Assembly: GCA_020161365.1 (NCBI GenBank)
Contig: JAIUNU010000005.1
Span: 124,001 to 188,000, forward strand
From: Pseudomonadota bacterium
GTDB taxonomy: Bacteria; Pseudomonadota; Alphaproteobacteria; Caulobacterales; Caulobacteraceae
Direction: 5' to 3'
Length of the DNA stretch: 64,000 nt
In this document: piece by piece, positions 38,901 through 48,630 of the stretch
Layout: the number at the start of each line of letters is the position of its first letter
How positions within the stretch are numbered: position 1 is the stretch's first letter
Notes under the pieces: model-generated
The model's database searches: none
What the model was told of the DNA's origin: nothing
The model's input: the letters and a program-made list of their open reading frames with translations, nothing else
Program-made: the position numbers and the translations under genes

Positions 38901-39992
38901 TTAAGCCCCCGGCTTCCGCAGCCTCGGCGTCACGGTCACCTGCATCAGCCGCCCGTGGCGGATCAGGGTGAACACCGTCGGCTTGCCGATGCTGTGGTTG
39001 TCCAGCGCCCGCAACAGGTCGTCGAGGCCGGTCAGCAGCATCTCGCCGGCGGCGATCAGCAGGTCGCCTTCCTTGATCCCGGCCTTGGCCGCCGGGCCGC
39101 CGGCGTCGACATGGGCCACGTAGACCGCATAGGGCTGATGGACGCCGGTCGCCCGCGCCAGAGCCGGCGGGATCGGGGCCTGCTGGGCCACGAGCCCGAT
39201 CGAGCCGCGCCGCACATGGCCGTGGGCCAGCAGCTCGCCGATCACGAACCTGGCCGTGTTGGCCGCGACCGCGAAGCACAGGCCCTGGTAGCCGGCGATG
39301 ATCGCCGTGGCGATGCCGACCACCTCGCCGGTCGAGCTGACCAGAGGCCCGCCGCTGTTACCCGGATTGAGCGCCGCGTCGGTCTGGATCAGGTCCTCGA
39401 TCAGCCGGCCGCGCTCGGCGCGGAGGCTCCGGCCCAGGGCCGAGACGACGCCGGTCGTCACCGTCGCCTCGAAGCCCAGCGGCGCGCCGATGGCGATGAC
39501 CAGTTGGCCGCGCCGCAGCTTCTTGGAGTCGCCGAGGCGCGCGACGGGGATCTCGACGGCCTGGTCGACCTTGATGACGGCGAGGTCCGTGTCGGGATCG
39601 TCACCGACGCAGCGCGCGGTCAGGCTGCGGCCCTCGGCGGTGATGACGATGAAGCGGTTGGCGCCCTGGACCACGTGGCTATTGGTCAGGATCAGCCCGC
39701 CTTCCGCGATCGCAAAGCCCGAGCCGACGCCCTGCATCCGGGGGTCTTCCAGCATCGGGTGGATGCGGACGACGCTGGGGCCCACATGCTCGACGGCGCG
39801 GACCACGGCGTTGGAATAGGCGTCCAGCAAATCGCCGTCGGGCAGGGCGCAATAGCCGCCCTCGACCTCGACCGCCTTGCCCGTGTCGAACACGAACTGC
39901 GCGCCGTCCGGATAGGCCAGGATCTCGTGCCGACGCCGCGCGACCGGTCGCCGGGCCCGCGCGAAATGATGATACTTGCGCCCCTTGAGCAT
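38901..39992 (-). CDS. HtrA-like trypsin/PDZ protease without signal peptide
   Basis: This 363-residue serine protease has an S1C trypsin domain with the triad His106 (LTNSHVV), Asp136 (DTDLAVI) and Ser213 (LNPGNSGGPLV), followed by one PDZ domain (about residues 260-355, GGPAAKAGIKEGDLLIAAGE). It differs from DegP/DegS in having no signal peptide or transmembrane helix: the first 25 residues, MLKGRKYHHFARARRPVARR, are very basic. Cytoplasmic or nucleoid-near action is possible. The ATG at 39992 has a GGGGG stretch upstream; 48 bases further are a palindrome and a repeat. Confidence 0.85.
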   Translation of the reverse strand: MLKGRKYHHFARARRPVARRRHEILAYPDGAQFVFDTGKAVEVEGGYCALPDGDLLDAYSNAVVRAVEHVGPSVVRIHPMLEDPRMQGVGSGFAIAEGGLILTNSHVVQGANRFIVITAEGRSLTARCVGDDPDTDLAVIKVDQAVEIPVARLGDSKKLRRGQLVIAIGAPLGFEATVTTGVVSALGRSLRAERGRLIEDLIQTDAALNPGNSGGPLVSSTGEVVGIATAIIAGYQGLCFAVAANTARFVIGELLAHGHVRRGSIGLVAQQAPIPPALARATGVHQPYAVYVAHVDAGGPAAKAGIKEGDLLIAAGEMLLTGLDDLLRALDNHSIGKPTVFTLIRHGRLMQVTVTPRLRKPGA

Positions 39993-40007
39993 CCGGCCCC
40001 CACGGAA

Positions 40008-40023
40008 GTTAACCAAGGTTAAC
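40008..40023. promoter_or_regulatory. GTTAACC-AA-GGTTAAC inverted repeat
   Basis: A perfect 7-base inverted repeat, GTTAACC and GGTTAAC separated by AA, lies 15 bases before the HtrA-like start codon. The spacing between the two TTAA cores is 6, not the 7 of a CtrA box, so it is either a variant CtrA-type site or an operator of another dimeric regulator. Confidence 0.55.
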
Positions 40024-40084
40024 GGGTGGGGCCACGGGAGGAAAGGGCTTCTCCCGTGGCGGGAGCGGGGCGGTTGGCGATGAG

Positions 40085-40213
40085 CGCCCCCTCCGTCACG
40101 CGGCCTTGCCGCGCGACACCTCCCCCGTTTCACGGGGGAGGAGGACGACCCTGCCCTCCTGCCCCGCTTGCGGGGGAGGTGGATCGACGCGAAGCGTCGA
40201 GACGGAGGGGGCG
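40085..40213. repeat. Structured intergenic repeat, copy 1
   Basis: This element starts CGCCCCCTCCGTC (40085-40097) and ends GACGGAGGGGGCG (40201-40213), which are perfectly complementary. A hairpin CCTCCCCCG-TTTCA-CGGGGGAGG follows inside, then the segment CTCCTGCCCCGCTTGCGGGG with GAGGTGG, then a small hairpin TCGACGC-GA-AGCGTCGA. The copy at 48462 has the same arms and core with a different small hairpin. Confidence 0.8.
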
Positions 40214-40223
40214 TCGCGTGACC

Positions 40224-41165
40224 TTAAAACGCCGGCGCGACGATCGCCCGCGCGGCCTGTTCGTCGCGGCGGATCTGCTCGATCATCAGCTCGAGACTGT
40301 CGAACTTCAGCTCCGGGCGCAGGAACGCGACCAGCTGGGTTTCGATGATCTGGCCGTAGAGGTCCTCGTCGAAATCGAACAGCCAGGTCTCCAGGCGGGT
40401 CTCGACATGGCCGGTGGTCGGGTTGTTGCCGAGATTGGCCACGCCGGGCACCTCGCGGCCGTCCGGCAGGCGGGTTCGGGTGGCGTAGACGCCGAGTTTC
40501 GGGACCACATAATCCTCGACCTCGACATTGGCGGTGGGAAAGCCCAGCTGGCGGCCCAGCTGCTGGCCGCGCCGCACCACGCCCTCAATGGCGAAGGGAC
40601 GGCCCAGGATCGCCGCCGCCTGCTCGGGCTGGCCGGCCCGCAGCGCGTCGCGCACCGCCGTCGACGAGAACTTCTGGCCGTCACCGCCCGCCACCGGCTC
40701 GGCGATCGAGACCGAAAAGCCGTACTCCTGGCCATAGGCGCGCAGCAGGTCGGGACTGCCGGTGCGGCCGCGTCCGAACGAGATGTCGAAGCCGGCCGCC
40801 ACATGGGTGACGCCCAGACCCTCGACCAGCACCTTCTCGACGAACTCGCGGTCGCCGAAGCTGGCCATCTCGAAGTCGAACGGCAGAAGGTAGAAGACGC
40901 CCACCCCCAGCCCCGCCAGCGCCCGGGCCTGCTGGCCCTGGGTCATCAGCTTGAACGCCGGCTCGGTCGGCCGGAACAGGCGGCGCGGATGCGGGTCGAA
41001 GCTGATCACGCCCAGCGGCGTCTTGTCGGCCAGGGCGGCCTTGGCGGCCTGGGCGATCACCTGCTGGTGGCCGCGATGCACCCCGTCGAAATTGCCCAGC
41101 GCCACGGCGGCGCCGCGCTGGTCGGGGGACAGGTCTTTCCAGGCGTGAACAGTCTTCAGGGGCAT
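40224..41165 (-). CDS. ribF: Bifunctional riboflavin kinase/FAD synthetase
   Basis: RibF makes FMN from riboflavin and then FAD. The 313-residue protein has an N-terminal FAD synthetase domain with the nucleotidyltransferase motif ALGNFDGVHRGHQQVI (residues about 21-36) and a C-terminal kinase domain with GFPTANVEVEDYVVPKLGVY. Its start shares one base with the stop of the upstream maoC gene (TGATG), so translation is coupled. The repeat at 40085 lies just downstream of its stop. Confidence 0.94.
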   Translation of the reverse strand: MPLKTVHAWKDLSPDQRGAAVALGNFDGVHRGHQQVIAQAAKAALADKTPLGVISFDPHPRRLFRPTEPAFKLMTQGQQARALAGLGVGVFYLLPFDFEMASFGDREFVEKVLVEGLGVTHVAAGFDISFGRGRTGSPDLLRAYGQEYGFSVSIAEPVAGGDGQKFSSTAVRDALRAGQPEQAAAILGRPFAIEGVVRRGQQLGRQLGFPTANVEVEDYVVPKLGVYATRTRLPDGREVPGVANLGNNPTTGHVETRLETWLFDFDEDLYGQIIETQLVAFLRPELKFDSLELMIEQIRRDEQAARAIVAPAF

Positions 41166-41587
41166 CAGGCGGCCTTGCGGGGGACCATGACCGTGGCCTC
41201 GCCCTCGACCACCGGCTTGCCATTGACCAGGCAGGTGGTGGCGAAGGTGACGCGAGCCTTGGCTTCGTCGATTTCGGTAATGGTGGCGCGGGCGGTGACT
41301 TCGTCGCCGATCTTGACCGGGCGCTTGAAGCGCAGGGTCTGGGACAGATAGATCGCGCCGGGGCCGGGCAGGGTGGTGCCCAGCACCGCCGAGATATAAC
41401 CGGCCGACAGCATGCCGTGGGCGATGCGCTCGCCGAAGCTGGTGCCGGCGGCGTAGTCGGCGTCCAGGTGGACGGGGTTGTTGTCACCCGTGACCTTGGC
41501 GAAGGCCACGATGTCGGCCTCGCCGACGGTGCGGACCAGTTCGGCCGATTGGCCCACGCTCAGCTCTTCCAGGAATTTGCCCTGCAT
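41165..41587 (-). CDS. MaoC-like (R)-specific enoyl-CoA hydratase
   Basis: This 140-residue hotdog-fold protein of the MaoC/PhaJ type has the hydratase 2 motif AFAKVTGDNNPVHLDADYA with Asp35 and His40, then GERIAHGMLSAGYISAVLG. It hydrates trans-2-enoyl-CoA to the R-3-hydroxyacyl form, used in polyhydroxyalkanoate or fatty acid metabolism. GGGGAG precedes the ATG at 41587 and argues against the longer start. Overlap by one base with ribF links it to flavin synthesis, but no functional tie is known. Confidence 0.88.
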   Translation of the reverse strand: MQGKFLEELSVGQSAELVRTVGEADIVAFAKVTGDNNPVHLDADYAAGTSFGERIAHGMLSAGYISAVLGTTLPGPGAIYLSQTLRFKRPVKIGDEVTARATITEIDEAKARVTFATTCLVNGKPVVEGEATVMVPRKAA

Positions 41588-41647
41588 CACACGCTCCCCT
41601 GCGGTTTTTATTGTGCGTTGCACACAGTTTAACCCGTCAGGCGGACT

Positions 41648-42508
41648 TCACCAGACCAGATCGCCGATCGCGTGGGTCGCGCCCACCGCCTCGGCGGCCA
41701 GAAGGGCGTGGACCGCGTCGGGAACCAGCTGGCCGTCGGGGCCCACGGCCTTGTCGCCATGGATGCCCTTGGCGACGAACAGGCAGGCCAGGTTCTGATC
41801 GTGCGCGCCCTTCACGTCGGTGATCACGCCGTCGCCGATGCAGAGGATCCGCGCGCGGTCGACCGGACGGCCCAGGAGGCGCTCGGCCTCGGCGACGGCC
41901 AGGTCGTAGATCTGGCCGTAAGGCTTGCCCGCCATCACCACCTTGCCGCCGAGGCTCTCATAGAGATCGGCCAGCGCGCCGGCGCAGAAGATCAGCTTGT
42001 CGCCGCGCTGCACCACGCGGTCGGGATTGGCGCAGATGAACAGCAAGCCGCGCTCGGCGGCGACCTTCAGGCGGTCGCGATAGTCTTCGGGGACCTCGTT
42101 CTCGTCGTCATAGAGGCCGGTGCTGGAGATGAAGTCGGCGTCCTCGCACCCGGCGTCCGCCAGGTCGATGCCTTCATAGAGCACCTCGTCGCGGGCGGGG
42201 CCGATCTTCCAGACCTTGCCCGGGGCATTGGCCTTCAGGAGCGCGCGGGTGGCGTCGCCCGAGGTGACAAAGCCCTGCCAGGCCGAGCGCGGCACGCCCA
42301 GGCTGTCCAGCTGCGCCACCACGTCGTGTGACGGACGCGGCGAGTTGGAGATCAGCACCACCGGACCCTTGCTCTGCGCCCACTTCGTCAAGGCATCGCA
42401 GGCCTGCGGGAAGCTGGCCACGCCGTTATGGATCACGCCCCAGACGTCGCTCAGCACCACGTCGTAGCGGTCGGAAAGGGCTGAAAGGCCGGGGGGGAAA
42501 TCCATCAT
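41648..42508 (-). CDS. HAD-superfamily hydrolase (TIGR01459 family)
   Basis: This 286-residue class IIA HAD phosphatase of the TIGR01459 family has motif I LSDVWGVIHNG (residues about 19-29), where the nucleophile is the first Asp. Motif II is LISNSPRPS. A Lys motif (AGKPYGQIYDLAV) and motif IV (ILCIGDGVITDVKGAHDQNL) follow. Two adjacent ATGs lie at 42508 and 42505; an ATG at 42544 would add 12 residues. It is the next gene upstream on the maoC-ribF strand, 60 bases away. Its substrate is unknown. Confidence 0.85.
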   Translation of the reverse strand: MMDFPPGLSALSDRYDVVLSDVWGVIHNGVASFPQACDALTKWAQSKGPVVLISNSPRPSHDVVAQLDSLGVPRSAWQGFVTSGDATRALLKANAPGKVWKIGPARDEVLYEGIDLADAGCEDADFISSTGLYDDENEVPEDYRDRLKVAAERGLLFICANPDRVVQRGDKLIFCAGALADLYESLGGKVVMAGKPYGQIYDLAVAEAERLLGRPVDRARILCIGDGVITDVKGAHDQNLACLFVAKGIHGDKAVGPDGQLVPDAVHALLAAEAVGATHAIGDLVW

Positions 42509-42655
42509 GGGCTCGGCGGTAGCGGTCTGGGAACGGGGCGTCAATGCGGCCGGGCCCCTTAGCTGAGCCCTGCCGGCCGGGATTCAAGGCCTCTGCGCCC
42601 CCGCTATCGAAGACCGGTGTTCCGTGACTATCCTCCGGGCTAACGGGAGGGCGTC

Positions 42656-43222
42656 ATGACGATTCTGCTTCTTGGCCTTGTGCTGTTCCTGGGAATCCAC
42701 TCGGTGCGGATCCTCGCCGCGCCCATCCGCGACGCCCAGGTCGCCGCCAGCCCCAAGCGCTGGCGCGGGCTCTATTCTCTGGTCGCCGCCGCAGGGCTTG
42801 GCCTGATCATCTGGGGCTGGATCGTCTATCGCCCCGCCGCGCCGCAGCTCTACGACCCGCCGGCCTGGGGCCGTCACGCCGCCATGCTGCTGGTCTGGCT
42901 GGCCTTCATCCTCTTGCCCACCGCCAACGCCCCGGCCGGACGGATCAAGGCGACGGTGCGCCACCCGATGCTGCTGGGCGTGATCCTGTGGTCGACCGGC
43001 CACCTGCTGGCCAATGGCGACCAGGCCTCGGCGCTGCTGTTCGGATCGTTCCTGGCCTGGGCGGTGGTCGATCTTGCCTCCGCCATCAGCCGCAAGGAGC
43101 CCGCCCCCGTGGTGGTCAAGCCGCGCTCGGACCTGATCGGCGTACTGGGCGGGACGGTGCTCTATCTGGTGTTCGTGGTCGTGCTGCACCGGCTGCTGTT
43201 TGGCGTGTCGCCGATGGGGTGA
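42656..43222 (+). CDS. NnrU-family membrane protein
   Basis: This 188-residue protein of the NnrU family is related in fold to NnrU of denitrifiers and to plant zeta-carotene isomerase (Z-ISO). It has five to six transmembrane segments, with the conserved IHSVRI near residue 14, PKRWRGLYSLVAAAGLGLII, and KATVRHPMLLGVILWSTGHLLANGD (residues about 98-122), which has the His-Pro pair and Gly-His that may bind haem. No nitrogen-oxide genes are nearby, so a role in denitrification is not implied. Confidence 0.85.
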   Translation: MTILLLGLVLFLGIHSVRILAAPIRDAQVAASPKRWRGLYSLVAAAGLGLIIWGWIVYRPAAPQLYDPPAWGRHAAMLLVWLAFILLPTANAPAGRIKATVRHPMLLGVILWSTGHLLANGDQASALLFGSFLAWAVVDLASAISRKEPAPVVVKPRSDLIGVLGGTVLYLVFVVVLHRLLFGVSPMG

Positions 43223-43275
43223 GGGGGCGTCGTGGTTTCCTTTCCTCCGCAGGAGGAGTGAGGACCCTCACACTC

Positions 43276-43408
43276 CCCGACCTCCCCGGCGAATGCCGGG
43301 GCCCAGATTCATCCGGAGCGGTTGGGGTGGGTTCGCTTGGCGGCCTCAGCCAGTCTCAAGACGCAAGCGGTCTCGATCTGGGCCCCGGCATTCGCCGGGG
43401 AGGTCGGG
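43276..43408. repeat. Long inverted repeat with CcrM (GANTC) site, copy 1
   Basis: Two perfectly complementary 33-base arms (43276-43308 and 43376-43408), starting CCCGACCTCCCC and ending GGGGAGGTCGGG, flank a 67-base spacer. A GATTC (GANTC) site lies at 43305-43309 at the arm-spacer edge. The copy at 58571 has identical arms and the same spacer length. Long repeats linked to methylation sites are known in Caulobacter. Confidence 0.92.
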
Positions 43409-43460
43409 ATTAAATGCAATCTTCAGTTGATATCGTGGCCGGCGCGATCAAAGATCGCCC

Positions 43461-43745
43461 ATGGCCTTTTACGTCTACATCATGGCCAACCGCCGAAACG
43501 GAACGCTCTACATCGGCTCGACCGACGACCTCGCTCGCCGCGTCTTCGAGCATCAGAGTCAGGTTCGAGGCTTCACCGCCAAGTACGGTTGCACGATGCT
43601 GGTGTGGTTCGAGCAGCATGAAACGCGCGAGAGCGCGCTGATCCGGGAGCGCCGCCTTAAAGAGTGGCGTCGGTCCTGGAAGCTCATGCTGATTGAGGAG
43701 AGCAATCCTGATTGGCGTGACCTTGCATTGGATTTCCTCGGCTAA
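43461..43745 (+). CDS. GIY-YIG endonuclease-domain protein
   Basis: This 94-residue single-domain protein of the GIY-YIG family (UPF0213/YhbQ-like) begins MAFYVYIMANRRNGTLYIGS with YVY and YIG as the two motif halves. The Arg that follows is in DLARRVFEHQ, and the catalytic Glu is probably in ETRESALIRERRLKEWRRSW. These proteins are often housekeeping or mobile-derived and their role is mostly unknown. It sits just downstream of the GANTC repeat. Confidence 0.88.
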   Translation: MAFYVYIMANRRNGTLYIGSTDDLARRVFEHQSQVRGFTAKYGCTMLVWFEQHETRESALIRERRLKEWRRSWKLMLIEESNPDWRDLALDFLG

Positions 43746-43779
43746 TCCCCTCAAAGCCCCGGGTTGGTAGGATCACGAC

Positions 43780-44466
43780 CTACCGAGCATCATGAAAGAT
43801 CACCCCCAGCGTCCGCCGTCGCCCGGACCGCACTTCGCTGACCCCGTGCCGAAGCATCCGCCGATGTACGCCGCGCGTCCCCTCGGCTGGGCGTTCGCGG
43901 ACCGCGAAGATCACGCCCTCGCCCTGTCTGAGCGGCACGACCTGGGGCGCCGACTGCTGGCGGGGGCGTTGCTCGACGAGGACGAACTCGCCGCCTTCGA
44001 AGTCTCGCCCCGGCTCGTCCAGCAGGAACGCCGCCTGCAGCGGGAAGACGTGCTCGCCATAGAGGTCCTGGTGCAGGCAGTTGTAGTCGCCGGGGCCATA
44101 GGTCAGCAGCAGCGGCGTGGGGCGGGCCTGACCCGCGCCGTGGCAGCGGGCCAGCATCTCGTCCAGCGTGTCGGGAAAGCGGCGGTCGTCGCCTAGGCGC
44201 TGCGCCCAAGCGTTGGCGATCGCCGACAGCGGGCCGTAGAGGCCCTCCCGCAGGCGCTGCACGACGTCAGGCAGCGGATAGCTGAAATACTTATACTCGC
44301 CGCGCCCAAAGCCGTGGCGGGCCATGACCACGCGGCTGCGGAAGCCTTCGTCGCACGGATAAAGGTCGGCGATGCCGGCGCAGGTCTCAGGCTTCAGCAG
44401 CGGCCCGGTCAGGGCCCAGCCGCGCGCGTCCAGCTCGGCGGCGATGCGGGTCCAGTCCAAACTCAC
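43780..44466 (-). CDS. 2-oxoglutarate/Fe(II)-dependent oxygenase
   Basis: This 228-residue oxygenase has the iron triad: His132 and Asp134 in NCLHQDLYGEH and a distal His near 201 or 207 (GVHRRMLRHGVSEV), followed by the 2-oxoglutarate Arg at about 216-218 (GRRRTLGVIFHDA). The rest (SLDWTRIAAELDARGWALTG at the start; RPTPLLLTYGPGDYN) fits the uncharacterised COG3826-like group rather than AlkB. The GTG at 44466 overlaps the stop of the Ada-domain gene by 4 bases, so the two are coupled. Together they suggest a DNA- or RNA-alkylation function, which is inference. Confidence 0.78.
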   Translation of the reverse strand: MSLDWTRIAAELDARGWALTGPLLKPETCAGIADLYPCDEGFRSRVVMARHGFGRGEYKYFSYPLPDVVQRLREGLYGPLSAIANAWAQRLGDDRRFPDTLDEMLARCHGAGQARPTPLLLTYGPGDYNCLHQDLYGEHVFPLQAAFLLDEPGRDFEGGEFVLVEQRPRQQSAPQVVPLRQGEGVIFAVRERPAEGTRGVHRRMLRHGVSEVRSGRRRTLGVIFHDAR

Positions 44467-44690
44467 GCGGCCACGCGATCGGGCTTGCAGCGCAGGCAGG
44501 CGCGGAACCCGGCGGCGCGGGCGGCCTCGCGGCTTTCGTGGAAGACGACGTTCTGGCGTAGCGGTCGGCCGGGACAGCTTGCCACGCAATAAACGCCGGT
44601 GGTGCGCACGGCCACGAAGAAGGCCCCGTCGGCGGCGCGGTCGCGGGCTTCCCAGGCGGCCCAGCGGGCCTCGTCGGTGAGGTAGGTCAT
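44463..44690 (-). CDS. Stand-alone Ada metal-binding domain protein
   Basis: This 75-residue protein consists of only the zinc domain of Ada. Cys35, Cys39, Cys65 and Cys68 match the Ada ligands (Cys38, 42, 69 and 72 in E. coli), so Cys35 would be the methyl acceptor from DNA phosphotriesters. Motifs are FFVAVRTTGVYCVASCPGRP and AAGFRACLRCKP. No AraC or methyltransferase domain follows. Its stop overlaps the next gene by 4 bases. It may sense or repair methylphosphotriesters or act as a zinc module for its partner. Confidence 0.85.
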   Translation of the reverse strand: MTYLTDEARWAAWEARDRAADGAFFVAVRTTGVYCVASCPGRPLRQNVVFHESREAARAAGFRACLRCKPDRVAA

Positions 44691-44765
44691 CGGCGGTCTC
44701 CTTCTGACGAGAGACCCTGCCGTCCGCGCGGGACGGCGTCATTCCGATGCTTGCGGCGCTTGGCG

Positions 44766-46124
44766 CTACCAGCCCACCGCGCGGCGACGCATTGGCGCGC
44801 GGATGAAGTCGGCGGGCGGGTCGGCCTCGGCCAGCACGGCGTCGCGGATGGCGCGCGGCTCGCCGAACAGGTGGCCCTGGCCGTAACCGATGTCGAGATC
44901 CAGAATCTCGGCGACCTGCTTTTCGGCCTCGACCTTCTCGACGATCACCTCGACGCCGTAGCGACGGGTGAGGGCGGCGAAGTCGCTGGCGTTCAGGTCG
45001 GGCAGCGAGGCGATGACGAGCTTGCCGTCCTGCTCCTCCAGCTGGTCCAGCATCATCTGGGCGCCGACCTTCAGGAACTTCACATCGGCGCGGGCCAGGT
45101 CCTGGAAGTCGACGTCCAGGTCGTTGACCTTGTCCAGGCTGAAGCTGAAGCCGAGGCTGGCCAGACGGGCCATGTGGCGGGCCTCCACCGGGCCCCGACG
45201 ATCGAACGCCGCCTGGCCCAGCTCGAAGATCACCGCGCCGGCCAGGTCCTTGTTGCCCTGCATGAACTCCAGGAACTGCGGGAAGAAGCTCTCGTCGCCT
45301 AGGCTGGCCAGCGAGATGTTGCAGAAGATCCCGACCTTGCGGTCCTGCTTGGCCAAGCGGCGCACGATCTGCACGCAGCGGAACAGCAGCAGGTTGTCGA
45401 TAGCCGTCATCAGGCCTTCGCCCTCGGCCACCGCCAGATACTCGGCCGGCATCATCACGCGGCCCGTTTCGTCGCGCAGGCGCGAGAAGCTCTCGTAGAA
45501 GACCGTGCGGCGCTGGGGCAGGCTGACGATCGGCTGCAGGTAGAGGTCGACCCGGTTTTCGGCCAGGGCGTCCTGCACCACCTGCAGCATGTGGCTGGCG
45601 TGCGGGGCGCGATCGCGGCCGCTGGAGCGCGCCGAGGCGGCGGCGACCTGGTGGCTGAGCTGGTGCTCCAGGCGGTCGTTCATCTGCTGGATCAGGTCTT
45701 CCAGCTGATGCACCTCGGTCGACAGCTCCTCGGAGCGGCGCTGGGCGTCGGCGGCGACGGTGTCGACCAGGTCGGTGACCCGGGCGTCGACCTTCTCGAT
45801 CTGGTCCAGCAGGATGGCGTGGGCTTCGCGGATGGTGTCTATGTCGACGCGCAGATTGGCGCCCATGAACGCCTGGGCGATCAGGCCGTGGAAGGCGAAG
45901 CACAGGCCCAGCGTGCCGATGAACGCGGAAACACCGACGGTCGGCGTCGCTCCCGTCCTCCATAGGAAGAGGGAGACGATCAAGGCCAGACAGAGATAAG
46001 CGCCCGTCAGGAGCGCCAGCATCAGTCTACGCATAATCCGTCCACACGAATCGTTACACGCAATCAGACCGGTCTCGGCCCGAAGAGTCGAATAGATTAA
46101 CGGCCCTGCGCCATTCCGTCCCAA
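44766..46124 (-). CDS. tipF: Flagellar polarity protein TipF (EAL domain)
   Basis: This 452-residue protein fits TipF of Caulobacter, a c-di-GMP receptor that localises the flagellum at the new pole. It has two transmembrane helices (about residues 33-55 and 66-87), a coiled coil (RRSEELSTEVHQLEDLIQQM region) and a degenerate EAL domain where the EAL motif reads FYESFSRL with Glu211. Several catalytic acids of active phosphodiesterases are changed, as expected of a receptor. The TTG at 46124 gives this numbering, but its first 30 codons include rare ones (TTA, GGA), and the ATG at 46034 may be the true start. Confidence 0.85.
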   Translation of the reverse strand: MGRNGAGPLIYSTLRAETGLIACNDSCGRIMRRLMLALLTGAYLCLALIVSLFLWRTGATPTVGVSAFIGTLGLCFAFHGLIAQAFMGANLRVDIDTIREAHAILLDQIEKVDARVTDLVDTVAADAQRRSEELSTEVHQLEDLIQQMNDRLEHQLSHQVAAASARSSGRDRAPHASHMLQVVQDALAENRVDLYLQPIVSLPQRRTVFYESFSRLRDETGRVMMPAEYLAVAEGEGLMTAIDNLLLFRCVQIVRRLAKQDRKVGIFCNISLASLGDESFFPQFLEFMQGNKDLAGAVIFELGQAAFDRRGPVEARHMARLASLGFSFSLDKVNDLDVDFQDLARADVKFLKVGAQMMLDQLEEQDGKLVIASLPDLNASDFAALTRRYGVEVIVEKVEAEKQVAEILDLDIGYGQGHLFGEPRAIRDAVLAEADPPADFIRAPMRRRAVGW

Positions 46125-46190
46125 CGATCCTTAAGGGCGCAGCATAACGCAGAACCTGAGGATCGCTGAATCGACATTGGGCGCTTCGAC

Positions 46191-46208
46191 TGATAATCGT
46201 TCGCAATC
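46191..46208 (+). promoter_or_regulatory. Fur-like box before feoA
   Basis: TGATAATCGTTCGCAATC lies 11 bases before the feoA start. It matches Fur-box halves (GATAAT and ATTCGCA-type) in the alphaproteobacterial pattern. feoAB is iron-repressed by Fur in Caulobacter, which supports the call. Binding has not been shown here. Confidence 0.55.
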
Positions 46209-46219
46209 TAATCGGAGCC

Positions 46220-46543
46220 ATGATGTCCGAAGCGTTCGTTTTGTCGCCTGAATTCAACCCCGCCGGGACTGCGACGGGTGTGCGTCCGCTGGCCAGCGCC
46301 GGCCGCGGCGAGCGCGGCGTCATCGTCAAGGTCACCGGCCACAGCGGCGCGGCCGAGGCGGTGGTCGCCGAGGAACTGGAGCGCCGCCTGCTGGAGATGG
46401 GCTTTGTCGAGGGCGCATCGATCGAGGTGCTGCACGAGGGCCTGTTCGGGCGCGATCCGATCGCCGTGCGGGTGGACGACACCCGCGTGGCCCTGCGTCG
46501 CCGCGAGGCCGGCGCGATCAGCGTGAAGTTCGACGGACGCTAA
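46220..46543 (+). CDS. feoA: Ferrous iron transport protein FeoA
   Basis: FeoA is a small SH3-like cytoplasmic partner of FeoB. The 107-residue protein has an N-terminal extension of about 28 residues, then a conserved RGVIVKVTGHSG segment, ERRLLEMGFVEGASIEVLHE (the typical LxxxGFxxG turn) and DDTRVALRRREAGAISV. It precedes feoB by 4 bases. A second ATG lies one codon on. A Fur-like box sits just upstream. Confidence 0.92.
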   Translation: MMSEAFVLSPEFNPAGTATGVRPLASAGRGERGVIVKVTGHSGAAEAVVAEELERRLLEMGFVEGASIEVLHEGLFGRDPIAVRVDDTRVALRRREAGAISVKFDGR

Positions 46544-46547
46544 GACC

Positions 46548-48455
<1,908 letters not shown>

Positions 48456-48461
48456 CCAGAG

Positions 48462-48596
48462 CGCCCCCTCCGTCACGTCGCCGATCGGCGCCGCGCCACC
48501 TCCCCCGCGATGCGGGTGAGGAGGACACCGCCGCCCTCCTGCCCCGCTTGCGGGGGAGGTGGCTCGCTGCGGATGCGCAGCGAGACGGAGGGGGCG
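48462..48596. repeat. Structured intergenic repeat, copy 2
   Basis: The arms CGCCCCCTCCGTC (48462-48474) and GACGGAGGGGGCG (48584-48596) are the same as in the copy at 40085. The core CTCCTGCCCCGCTTGCGGGG with GAGGTGG is also the same. The small stem is TCGCTGCG-GAT-GCGCAGCGA here and TCGACGC-GA-AGCGTCGA in copy 1, so both pair although their sequences differ. Confidence 0.8.
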
Positions 48597-48630
48597 TTCC
48601 GCGCCCTAAGTCCCGCGTGCCAGAGCGCCT

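Noticed and set aside
43780..45963. A 727-codon minus-strand frame that could fuse a long Arg/Pro-rich N-terminus to the 2OG oxygenase
   Set aside because: The N-terminal part is out of frame with tipF and the Ada-domain gene; only the last 228 codons, from the GTG at 44466, show domain structure.
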